Made by a program: the position numbers and the translations under genes. Of a DNA stretch of 32,016 nt, positions 21,766-29,302 are shown one piece after another. Under the pieces are notes generated by a model, which was given only the letters and a program-made list of their open reading frames with translations, ran no database searches and was not told the DNA's origin. Source of the DNA: Chloroflexota bacterium (GTDB lineage: Bacteria; Chloroflexota; UBA6077; JACCZL01); the NCBI GenBank assembly GCA_020850535.1, contig JADZEM010000159.1, positions 1 through 32,016 of the forward strand, in the 5' to 3' direction. The number at the start of each line of letters is the position of its first letter. The stretch's first letter is position 1.

Positions 21766-22974
21766 ATGACGACCGTGCCGCGCACATCCACCGCCAGTCA
21801 CAGCCCGGAGACCGAGACATCCACCCTGCCGACAGGCGGCGAGCATGACGTCGTCGGGCTGGCCGAGCGGCTGGCCGGTGAGTTCCGGGGCCGCGCCGCC
21901 GAATTCGACCGGAGCGCCGCGTTCCCGTTCGACCACTATCGGCGCATGCGCGAGACCGGCTACCTGAAGGCTGGCGTCCCGACCGAGCTGGGCGGCTTCG
22001 GCGCGGGGCTGGCGACCCTGGCGCAAGCGCAGCAGGCGCTGGCGCGGGGCTGCGCCTCGACGGCGCTGGCCGTCAACATGCACGTCTACCAGGTTGGCGC
22101 GGTCGCCGATGGCTGGCGCACGGGCGCGCCGGTCGAGGCCACGCTCCGGCGCGTCGCCAACGACGGCATCGTGCTCGCCTCGACGGCGTCGGAGGCGGTG
22201 ACGCCCGGCGAGTGGCGCTCGGACACCATCGCGCGGCGGGACGGCGACGGCTACCGGCTGAATGGGCGCAAGGCGTTCTGCTCGCAGGCGCCGGGCATGT
22301 CGGTGTTCCGGCTCATCGCGACCGACGCCGACAGCGGCGACTCGCTGCTGATCTCGGTGCCGGCCAGCGCCGAGGGCCTCCGCGTGGTCGAGACCTGGGA
22401 CACGATGGGGATGCGCGCCACCGCCAGCCACGACATCGCGCTGGAGAACGTCTGGGTCCCGGACGCCATGATGGGCGGGATCATCCCGCCGAAGCCGTTG
22501 GAGCACGCCGCGTTCACCCGCTCGGTGATCTGGTTCCACTGCCTGCTGTCCAGCGTCTACCTGGGGCTGGCCGAAGAGGCTCGCGCCGAGGCGTACCGCG
22601 TCCTGGCCTCCGAGAAGCGCGGGACCGGCCGCGAGCGGTCGCTGACGGACGTAATGATCGGCGAGCTGGAGGCCGACTTGCTGGTCGCGACGGCGACGCG
22701 GGACCGTGTCGTCAACGCGCTCGACCAGGACCGCTCAGACCTGCAGGCGTCGCTCCGCCAGACGATCCTCTGCAAGCAGATCGTGACCGACAAGGCGATG
22801 GCCATCGTCAACCGGGCGGTCGAGCTGTGCGGCGGACGCGCCTACTTCCGCACGTCGTCGCTGGAGCGGCTGTCGCGCGACGTGATGGCGGCGCGGTTCC
22901 ACCCGCCGGCCGCGCCGGTCTCGTACCAGATGGTCGGGCAGCGGACGCGCCAGGGCTGGTCGACCTCGGCCTGA
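21766..22974 (+). CDS. Acyl-CoA dehydrogenase-like flavoprotein
   Basis: 402 residues with the acyl-CoA dehydrogenase fold: N-terminal helical domain (AERLAGEFRGRAAEFDR; GVPTELGGFGAGL), middle beta domain (LASTASEA, RLNGRKAFCSQAP, MGMRATASHDIALENVWVP) and a C-terminal helical domain (YLGLAEEARAEAYRVL; AVELCGGRAYFRTSSLERLSRD). FAD would bind between the middle and C-terminal domains. Canonical enzymes have an active-site Glu in the 'YEG' motif shortly after the final RD; here the segment is FHPPAAPVSYQMVG, without it. The protein may use the Glu position of another subfamily, or be a flavin monooxygenase-like relative (DszC type). The first ~25 residues are Ser/Thr-rich and poorly conserved. 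GGGAGAGAGG lies just upstream of the ATG. No beta-oxidation genes are adjacent. Confidence 0.85.
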   Translation: MTTVPRTSTASHSPETETSTLPTGGEHDVVGLAERLAGEFRGRAAEFDRSAAFPFDHYRRMRETGYLKAGVPTELGGFGAGLATLAQAQQALARGCASTALAVNMHVYQVGAVADGWRTGAPVEATLRRVANDGIVLASTASEAVTPGEWRSDTIARRDGDGYRLNGRKAFCSQAPGMSVFRLIATDADSGDSLLISVPASAEGLRVVETWDTMGMRATASHDIALENVWVPDAMMGGIIPPKPLEHAAFTRSVIWFHCLLSSVYLGLAEEARAEAYRVLASEKRGTGRERSLTDVMIGELEADLLVATATRDRVVNALDQDRSDLQASLRQTILCKQIVTDKAMAIVNRAVELCGGRAYFRTSSLERLSRDVMAARFHPPAAPVSYQMVGQRTRQGWSTSA

Positions 22975-23012
22975 GCGAAGCCGAGAGGTCCTGACGCCTC
23001 GCACCGCACCTC

Positions 23013-23390
23013 TTACAGCCGTTCGAGGCGGCGCAGGAACCGGCCGAAGCGTCGGGCAAAGCGTGACGCGCGGATGGCCCGTACCGTGTAGCCCAGCTCG
23101 CGCGCCAGCGACACCGGCGGGTCAGCCGGCGCGGCGGCCGAGTGCACATCCGGCACCGGAGGCGCCTGCGCGGCAAGCTGAGCATCGTGGGCCGTCCGCC
23201 GCGCGGGATCTCCGAGCACGTCGTACGCGCGCTGGACCGCCTTGAAACGGTCGAGCGCTCCCAGATCGTCTGGATGCAAGTCCGGGTGGCTCTCACGGGC
23301 AGCGCGGCGATAGGCGGCGCGGATCTCTTCTGGCGTCGCCGCCCGATCCACGCCCAGCACGCTGTAGTGATCGATCTGCGCTGCCATCAT
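23013..23390 (-). CDS. J-domain (DnaJ-like) protein
   Basis: About 125 residues. The N-terminal J domain runs DHYSVLGVDRAATPEEIRAA, then the HPD tripeptide (35-37 from this start, in ESHPDLHP) and AYDVLGDPARRTAHD. It would stimulate an Hsp70 (DnaK) ATPase. There is no G/F region, zinc centre or client-binding domain. After a Pro/Ala linker comes a basic C-terminal tail (RASRFARRFGRFLRRLERL) that could bind nucleic acid or membrane. The start is taken at 23390 (MMAAQIDHY), with GGAG immediately before; the second Met (23387) has better spacing, and an ATG at 23456 would add an unconserved 22 residues. It converges on the acyl-CoA dehydrogenase gene. Confidence 0.85.
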   Translation of the reverse strand: MMAAQIDHYSVLGVDRAATPEEIRAAYRRAARESHPDLHPDDLGALDRFKAVQRAYDVLGDPARRTAHDAQLAAQAPPVPDVHSAAAPADPPVSLARELGYTVRAIRASRFARRFGRFLRRLERL

Positions 23391-23537
23391 CTCCGCGCGC
23401 GGGTCGCCTCCTGGCTCCCCGCTGGTTCCCCTCACCACCCGTCCCCTCCGAGTCATACGACCGCGCCACGGTGCGGGTCAAGGACCGCGTCGCCCAGGTG
23501 GGCGGTCTGTGGATTGCCGGGCCAGCCCACGGCCGGC

Positions 23538-23546
23538 TGGTATACT
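23538..23546 (+). promoter_or_regulatory. Extended -10 promoter of pepA
   Basis: TGG-TATACT is an extended -10 element about 55 bases upstream of the pepA ATG. A weak TTGCCG at 23514 is 21 bases away, too far for a standard -35, which fits an extended -10 promoter. GAGGAG (23585-23590) precedes the ATG by about 11 bases. Confidence 0.5.
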
Positions 23547-23601
23547 CGCCGGTCACGCAGGACATCGCGTCTTGATCGAGTCGTCGAGGAGCCGCGCAAC
23601 C

Positions 23602-25131
23602 ATGGATGTATCCGTCAAGGTCGAACGCGCATCGCTGACAGCCGTTCGGACGCCGCTGCTGGTCGTCAACCTCTTTGAGGGCGTCGAGGAGCCGTCGGGC
23701 GCGACGGGCGCTGTGAACGAGGCGCTCGGCGGCCTGATCGGCCGGCTGATCGCCGACGGCGAGATCAAGGGCTCGCTTGGCGAGGTGACCGTCATCCACA
23801 ACCAGGGTGACCGCGCCGCGCTGGCCGCCGACCGCGTGGCCGTGGTCGGCCTCGGCAAGCGCGACGACCTCGATCTTGAGGCGCTGCGGGTCGCCTCGGC
23901 CACGGCGGCGCGGAAGGCTCGCGATCTTCGTCTCGGACGGTACGCTACCGTCGTGCACGGCGCGGGAGCCGGCGGCCTCGACTCGCGGCTGGCCGCGCGC
24001 ACGGTGGTCGAGGCCAGCCTGATGGCGCTGTACACCTACTTCCACTTCAAGACGCCGCCAGACGATCCGCGCCCGACCATCGACGAGATCACCATCATCG
24101 AGCGCGACGACGACCGCGCCGAGCTATTTGCCGCTGCCGCCGACGACGCGGCGAAGCTGGTGGACGGTGTGAACCTCGCCCGGGACCTGTCGCAGGCGCC
24201 CGGCAACGTCATGACCCCGACCGTCCTGGCCGACCGCGCCCGCCAGATGGCTGAGTCGCGCGGCCTCTCGATCCAGGTTTGGGGCAAGGACGAGCTCCGC
24301 GAGAAGGGCATGAACGCCATTCTGGCCGTCAACTCGGGCAGCGCCCAGGAGCCCCGCTTCGTGATGATGCGGTACGACTGCGGCGACGAGCGCGCGAAGA
24401 CGCTGGCCATCGTCGGCAAGGGCATCACGTTCGACAGCGGTGGCATCTCCCTCAAGCCGCCGGAGAACATGGAGAACATGAAGCACGACATGAGCGGCGC
24501 TGCCGCCGTGGTCGGCTTCTGCCAGGCCGCCGCCGATCTCAAGCTGCCGGTCAACATCATCGGCATCTTCGCGGCCACCGAGAACCTGCCCAGCGGGACG
24601 GCCTACAAGCCGGGCGACGTGTTCAAGACGTACCAGGGCACGTTCATCGAGATCGTCAACACCGATGCCGAGGGCCGGGTCATCCTGTCGGACGCGCTGG
24701 CCTACGCCGCCGAGCAGAGCCCCGACGCCATCATCGACCTCGCCACGCTGACCGGGGCCTGTGTCGTGGCGCTCGGCTACCACGCCAGCGGCGCGATGGG
24801 GAACGACCAGGGGCTGCTCGGGCTGGTGCAGCAGGCCGGCGACGCGGCCGGCGAACGCGTCTGGCCGCTGCCGCTCTGGAAGGAGCACCACCGCGACATC
24901 GACAGCCCGGTTGCCGACATCAAGAACACCGGCGGGCGGGCCGGCGGCGCGCTGACGGCCGCGGCGTTCCTGCAGTGCTTCGTGGACGGCAAGCCGTGGG
25001 TCCACCTGGACATCGCCGGGACGGCCTACACCGAGAACTGGTCGCGAACGCCTCCCTATCACCCGTCGAGCTGCGCCACCGGCATGGGCGTTCGGCTGCT
25101 GGTCGAGCTGGCCCGCCGCTGGGGCGCTTGA
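23602..25131 (+). CDS. pepA: Leucyl aminopeptidase (M17)
   Basis: 509 residues from ATG 23602 (MDVSVKVERASLT). It is a two-metal cytosolic aminopeptidase that removes N-terminal residues from peptides, normally a hexamer. All catalytic and metal residues are visible and sit exactly three positions later than in E. coli PepA: K273, D278 (GKGITFDSGG), catalytic K285, D296 (MKHDMSGAA), D355 and E357 in the family signature NTDAEGR (353-359), with R359. The N-terminal ~170 residues form the macro-like regulatory domain. The open frame extends upstream to 23509, but the extension crosses the promoter. The gene is separate from its neighbours: the J-domain gene is divergent and the YfhO-flippase gene begins 48 bases downstream. 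Confidence 0.95.
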   Translation: MDVSVKVERASLTAVRTPLLVVNLFEGVEEPSGATGAVNEALGGLIGRLIADGEIKGSLGEVTVIHNQGDRAALAADRVAVVGLGKRDDLDLEALRVASATAARKARDLRLGRYATVVHGAGAGGLDSRLAARTVVEASLMALYTYFHFKTPPDDPRPTIDEITIIERDDDRAELFAAAADDAAKLVDGVNLARDLSQAPGNVMTPTVLADRARQMAESRGLSIQVWGKDELREKGMNAILAVNSGSAQEPRFVMMRYDCGDERAKTLAIVGKGITFDSGGISLKPPENMENMKHDMSGAAAVVGFCQAAADLKLPVNIIGIFAATENLPSGTAYKPGDVFKTYQGTFIEIVNTDAEGRVILSDALAYAAEQSPDAIIDLATLTGACVVALGYHASGAMGNDQGLLGLVQQAGDAAGERVWPLPLWKEHHRDIDSPVADIKNTGGRAGGALTAAAFLQCFVDGKPWVHLDIAGTAYTENWSRTPPYHPSSCATGMGVRLLVELARRWGA

Positions 25132-25162
25132 TCCTCCACACGTCTGTCTGGTTGGCGGCGCA

Positions 25163-25183
25163 ATGACGAGCAGCCCGGCGTGA
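25163..25183 (+). other. Possible six-codon leader frame overlapping the next start
   Basis: ATG at 25163 opens a frame coding MTSSPA and stops at TGA 25181-25183, overlapping the GTG (25180-25182) of the large gene as GTGA. The GTG has no Shine-Dalgarno of its own, so re-initiation after this mini-frame is conceivable. The mini-frame itself has only a weak ribosome site. Confidence 0.25.
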
Positions 25184-28100
25184 CGGCGACCTCCCAGCGT
25201 CCCCCGACCTCGGCGGCCCCAGGCCCGGCCGCCGAGGCTCGGGGGACGCGGCGCGTCTGGCGCGTGCTTAGGGCAGACCTCGCCGTCTGCGCGCTGTTCG
25301 CCGTGCTGGCGCTGGCGTTCGTGGGACCGTCGCTGCTGCCGGGCCGGGCGCTGCTGCCCATCGACGCACTGTTCGGCTACCCGCCCTGGCAGGCCCATGC
25401 CGACAACTTTGGTGTCTCGCTGCCGCACAACCCGCTGATCGCCGACGCCATCCTGCAGAACTACTCCTGGAAGCGGCTGGCCCGCGAGAGCTTCGCCCAG
25501 GGCGAGCTGCCGCTCTGGAACCCGTACATCCTGAGCGGGCAGCCGTTCATGGCGTCCGGCCAGAACGGCTCGCTGTACCCGCTGGGCGTCCTGTTCTACG
25601 TGCTGCCGCTGGCCTCGGCCTACGGCTGGTTCATCGGGCTGCACCTGTGGATCGGGGCCATCGGGGCGTACTGGCTCGCCCGAACGCTCGGGGCGACGCG
25701 GCTCGGCGGGACAGTATCAGGGCTGACGTTCGGCTTCTGCGGCTATCTGGTCGTCAGCTTCCTCTGGCCGATGGTCGTCAGCACCGCCGTCTGGCTCCCG
25801 ATGTTGCTGGCCGTCATCGAGCGGCAGATGCAGCGCGGCCCCCGAGCGGCGCTCTCGTCGGTCGTGGCCGGCGGCACGATTGTCGGGCTGCAGTTCCTGG
25901 CCGGCCACCTTGAGATGAGCCTGTACCTGCTGCTGACAGCCGGCCTGTACACCGCGCCGCGGATCGGGCTGCGACTTCGCGCCGACGGCCTCCCCCGCCC
26001 GATCCTCGACGGCCTCGTCGCGCTGACGATGGTGCTGCTCGGGACCGGCCTGGCCGCGATTCAACTGGTGCCGTTCGCGGAGGTGATCGGCGCGAACGTC
26101 CGCGGCGGCTGGTCTGACTACCAGGAGACGATTGGCTACGCGCTGCCGAAAGAGCGGCTGCTGGCCTACCTGCTGCCAGACCTGTTCGGGAACCCGACCC
26201 ATCACACCTATTACGACGTGGTGGCCGGCGAGACTCGCTCCACCGAGCACACCCGCCCGAACGGCGAGCGCCGCGCCGACACCGAGTGGGGCGGCAAGAA
26301 TTACGTCGAGGGGACGGTGTACCTCGGGGTACTGCCGCTGCTGCTGGCACTCCTCGGGCTGCTGGCCCGGCCGCGCGGCGGCGGCCTCGTCCTGGCGATC
26401 CTGGCCGTTGTCTCGCTGCTGTTCGCCTTCGGCACGCCAGCCTACGCGCTGCTGTTCTACGGCATCCCGGGCGTCAATCAGCTGCACACGCCGTTCCGGT
26501 GGGTCTACCCGCTCACGGTGTGCGCGGCGGCGCTGGCGGGACTTGGCGTCACCGCGATCACGGCGCGGGGGCCCGGCGGCTTGACTGGGCCGGGGGGTGA
26601 GGGCCTTCCCCGACGCCTCGCCGTCGCCGTGTTCACTATCGGAGCCGTTGGTCTCCTCGCGGTCGGCTTCGCTTACGTCAGCCCCGGCTGGGGCGTCGCC
26701 CTGGCCGGGCGCGCGCTCCGACGTTGGCGCGAACTGCAGAACGGTTTCGGCTCGCCGGAGATGCTGTTCTCCTACCAGTGGGCGAACATCGCGCGGGCGG
26801 CGGCGCTGCTCACAGTTTCTGGCTTCGTGATCTGGCTGGCAACCACCCGTCGCGCCAGCATGGCCGGCGGGCTGGCCGTCCTGGTGACGGTCCTCGATCT
26901 GTTCAGCTTCGGGATCGGGTTCAACGCGGCTGCTGATACCCGCCCGCTCTCGTTCGTGCCGCGGAGCATCGCCGCCATCAAGGCCGATCCAGGCCTCTTC
27001 CGCGTCGTGACGTTCGGCGAGGACGACACGCTGCCCTCGAACACCAACATGCTGTTCGGCCTTCAGGACATCCGCGGCTACGACACGATCATCCTGCGCG
27101 AGTACGTGGAGTACCTGGAACGGATCGAGCCGCAGCGCGGGATTCCATACAGCAAGGTCGCCAAGCTGTTCGATCAGCGCTCGCTGTCGTCGCCGCTGCT
27201 CGATCTGCTCAACGTCAAGTACGTCCTGACCAGCAAGGTGCTGAGTTTGCCGGGCTGGACGCTCCACGCCCAGGGCGACGGCATCCGCGTCTACCGCAAC
27301 GAACGAGCGATGCCGCGCGCATTTGTCGTGGGGCGGACCATAGAGGCTCCGAGTCGGCTCGCGGCGCTCGACACGGTCGGGCGGCCCGGCTTCGATCCGC
27401 GCACGACGGCGGTGGTCGAGAATCCGAACGCTGGCGGTCAGTCGGTTGGCACGGGAGCGGCGGCCCCTCCGCTGGTCTCGGCCGAGATCGCGGCCTACGA
27501 GAACAATCGCGTGGTCGTTCGGGCCGACGGCGGCGGCAGCGGCGGCACGCTGGTGCTGGCCGACGTCTACTTCCCCGGCTGGACGGCGTCCGTCGACGGG
27601 CAGAGCGCCACGGTCCTGCGAGCGAATGGCCTGCTGCGCGCCGTCCAGCTTGCGCCCGGCCCACACACCGTGGAGTTCCGCTACCGGCCGCTCTCGGTGC
27701 GGGTCGGCGCGCTGCTGACCGGCATCTCGGGATTGGTGCTGGCCGGGCTGGTCGGCTATCTGGCCTTTGGCGCCCGAACGACGCGCGGCGGCGCGCCCTC
27801 GACGGCCCGGCGGGTGCTCCGCAACTCGGCCTTCCCGATGGCCTCCAGCCTGCTCAACAAGGTGGTCGATCTCGGGTTCGCGCTGATCACGTTCCGCGTG
27901 CTGGGGGCTGAGGGCGTCGGGGCGTACACGTTCGCGGGGGTGCTGACGACCTACTTCGATGTCGTGGTGGGCTGGGGCCTCGGCACCCTGATCACGCGCG
28001 ACGTGGCGCAGGATCGGTCGGCGGCCGGCCGCTACCTGGGGAACGGCACGGTTTTGCGGCTAATCCTCTGGTGCGGCGCGGCGGCGATCACGGCGCTGCT

Positions 28101-29235
28101 GACAGGGCCGCTGGCCCCGGCGCTCGATATCGACGGGACGCTGGCGCTGGCGATCTGGCTGCTGGTGCTCGGGCTGTTGCCGGGGCTCCTGAGCGGGGTC
28201 GTCAGCGCCCTGTTCATGGCCCACGAGCGGATGGACGTGCCGGCCGCCGTCACCATGCTGTCGACCATCTCGAAGGTCGTGCTGGGCCTGGGCGCGCTGC
28301 TGGTGGGATATGGCTACGTCGGGCTGGCAGCCGTGTCGATTGTGACCAACGTGACGACGCTGGTCGTGCTGCTGGTGGTATACGGCTGGCTGATCGGGAC
28401 GCCGCGCCCGACTGTCTCGGCGACCGTGGTCTGGTCGCTGGTCGGCGTCTCGTTTCCGCTGATGATCAATGGCCTGCTCAACCAGCTCTTTTTCAAGATC
28501 GACGTGCTGCTGCTCAAGCCGCTGGCCGGCGACCTTGCATTGGGCTGGTACTCGACGGCCTACAAGCTGATCGACGGGCTCCAGGTGATCCCGGCGAGCT
28601 TCGTGCTGGCCCTGTTCCCGCTGCTCGCAAGGTACGCCGCCGAGGACCGTGCCCGCATGGTCCGCCTGACCGACACGGGCCTCAAGATCCTGCTGGTGCT
28701 GGCGTTCCCCATCGCCGTCGGCACGACGCTCCTGGCCGAACCGATCATCCTGCTGCTGGCCGGCCAGTCCTACCTGCCGGAGTCCGCGCGGGCACTCCAG
28801 ATCCTGATCTGGTATCTCCCGATCAGCTTCGCGAACGGGCTGCTCCAGTATGTGCTGATCTCGGTGAACCGCCAGCGCACCCTGAGCGTCGCCTTCGCGG
28901 CCGGCGTGGTCTTCAACGTGCTGGCGAACGTGCTGCTGATTCCAACCTATGGGTACGTCGCCGCCGCGCTGGTCACGGTGGCATCCGAGGTGGTGCTGCT
29001 CGCGCCGTTCCTCTGGGTGACCTGGCAAACGGCCGGGCCGGTCTCGCCGCTGCGGGTGGGCTGGCGGCCGGCTCTGGCAGCCGCCGTCATGGCGCTGCCA
29101 GTCTGGCTGCTCGGCGTCTGGAGCACCCCGCTGGCGATCCTCGGCGGAGCAGCGACGTACGCCGTCGCGCTGCTGGCGCTGCAGGCCATCACGCCGGAGG
29201 AGCGTCAGCAGTTGCGTGCGCTCCTGCGCCGCTAG
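25180..29235 (+). CDS. YfhO-like glycosyltransferase fused to a Wzx/MATE-type flippase
   Basis: 1351 residues in one uninterrupted frame. Residues 1 to about 865 form a YfhO-like protein: a first helix (VCALFAVLALAFVG), ALLPIDALFGYPPW, ELPLWNPYILSGQPF, a multi-helix membrane part to about 590, an extracytoplasmic domain ending TLVLADVYFPGWTASVDGQ and LAPGPHTVEFRYRPLSVRVG, and a closing helix. From about residue 878 (RRVLRNSAFPMASSLLNKVV) comes a complete polysaccharide flippase of ~474 residues with 12-14 helices (FRVLGAEGVGAYTFA; FFKIDVLLLKPLAGDLALGW; LISVNRQRTLSVAFAAGVVF). Either half matches the normal length of a free-standing family member. The flippase would bring a lipid-linked sugar or glycan across the membrane and the YfhO half would transfer from it outside. 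The start is GTG 25180, which lacks a ribosome site. The YfhO part is a paralogue of the gene at 14709-17684, with near-identical C-terminal motifs. Confidence 0.88.
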   Translation: MTATSQRPPTSAAPGPAAEARGTRRVWRVLRADLAVCALFAVLALAFVGPSLLPGRALLPIDALFGYPPWQAHADNFGVSLPHNPLIADAILQNYSWKRLARESFAQGELPLWNPYILSGQPFMASGQNGSLYPLGVLFYVLPLASAYGWFIGLHLWIGAIGAYWLARTLGATRLGGTVSGLTFGFCGYLVVSFLWPMVVSTAVWLPMLLAVIERQMQRGPRAALSSVVAGGTIVGLQFLAGHLEMSLYLLLTAGLYTAPRIGLRLRADGLPRPILDGLVALTMVLLGTGLAAIQLVPFAEVIGANVRGGWSDYQETIGYALPKERLLAYLLPDLFGNPTHHTYYDVVAGETRSTEHTRPNGERRADTEWGGKNYVEGTVYLGVLPLLLALLGLLARPRGGGLVLAILAVVSLLFAFGTPAYALLFYGIPGVNQLHTPFRWVYPLTVCAAALAGLGVTAITARGPGGLTGPGGEGLPRRLAVAVFTIGAVGLLAVGFAYVSPGWGVALAGRALRRWRELQNGFGSPEMLFSYQWANIARAAALLTVSGFVIWLATTRRASMAGGLAVLVTVLDLFSFGIGFNAAADTRPLSFVPRSIAAIKADPGLFRVVTFGEDDTLPSNTNMLFGLQDIRGYDTIILREYVEYLERIEPQRGIPYSKVAKLFDQRSLSSPLLDLLNVKYVLTSKVLSLPGWTLHAQGDGIRVYRNERAMPRAFVVGRTIEAPSRLAALDTVGRPGFDPRTTAVVENPNAGGQSVGTGAAAPPLVSAEIAAYENNRVVVRADGGGSGGTLVLADVYFPGWTASVDGQSATVLRANGLLRAVQLAPGPHTVEFRYRPLSVRVGALLTGISGLVLAGLVGYLAFGARTTRGGAPSTARRVLRNSAFPMASSLLNKVVDLGFALITFRVLGAEGVGAYTFAGVLTTYFDVVVGWGLGTLITRDVAQDRSAAGRYLGNGTVLRLILWCGAAAITALLTGPLAPALDIDGTLALAIWLLVLGLLPGLLSGVVSALFMAHERMDVPAAVTMLSTISKVVLGLGALLVGYGYVGLAAVSIVTNVTTLVVLLVVYGWLIGTPRPTVSATVVWSLVGVSFPLMINGLLNQLFFKIDVLLLKPLAGDLALGWYSTAYKLIDGLQVIPASFVLALFPLLARYAAEDRARMVRLTDTGLKILLVLAFPIAVGTTLLAEPIILLLAGQSYLPESARALQILIWYLPISFANGLLQYVLISVNRQRTLSVAFAAGVVFNVLANVLLIPTYGYVAAALVTVASEVVLLAPFLWVTWQTAGPVSPLRVGWRPALAAAVMALPVWLLGVWSTPLAILGGAATYAVALLALQAITPEERQQLRALLRR

Positions 29236-29302
29236 AAGCGATTCCCTCTCGCGTGAGACGCCGGCTCTGCCGAACGCGAGCCTGTAGCGCGGGAACTGCC
29301 GG

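Noticed and set aside
21524-21769. 81-codon frame in the divergent intergenic region
   Set aside because: No ribosome site, Pro/Gly/Arg-rich without structure, and it runs into the start of the acyl-CoA dehydrogenase gene.
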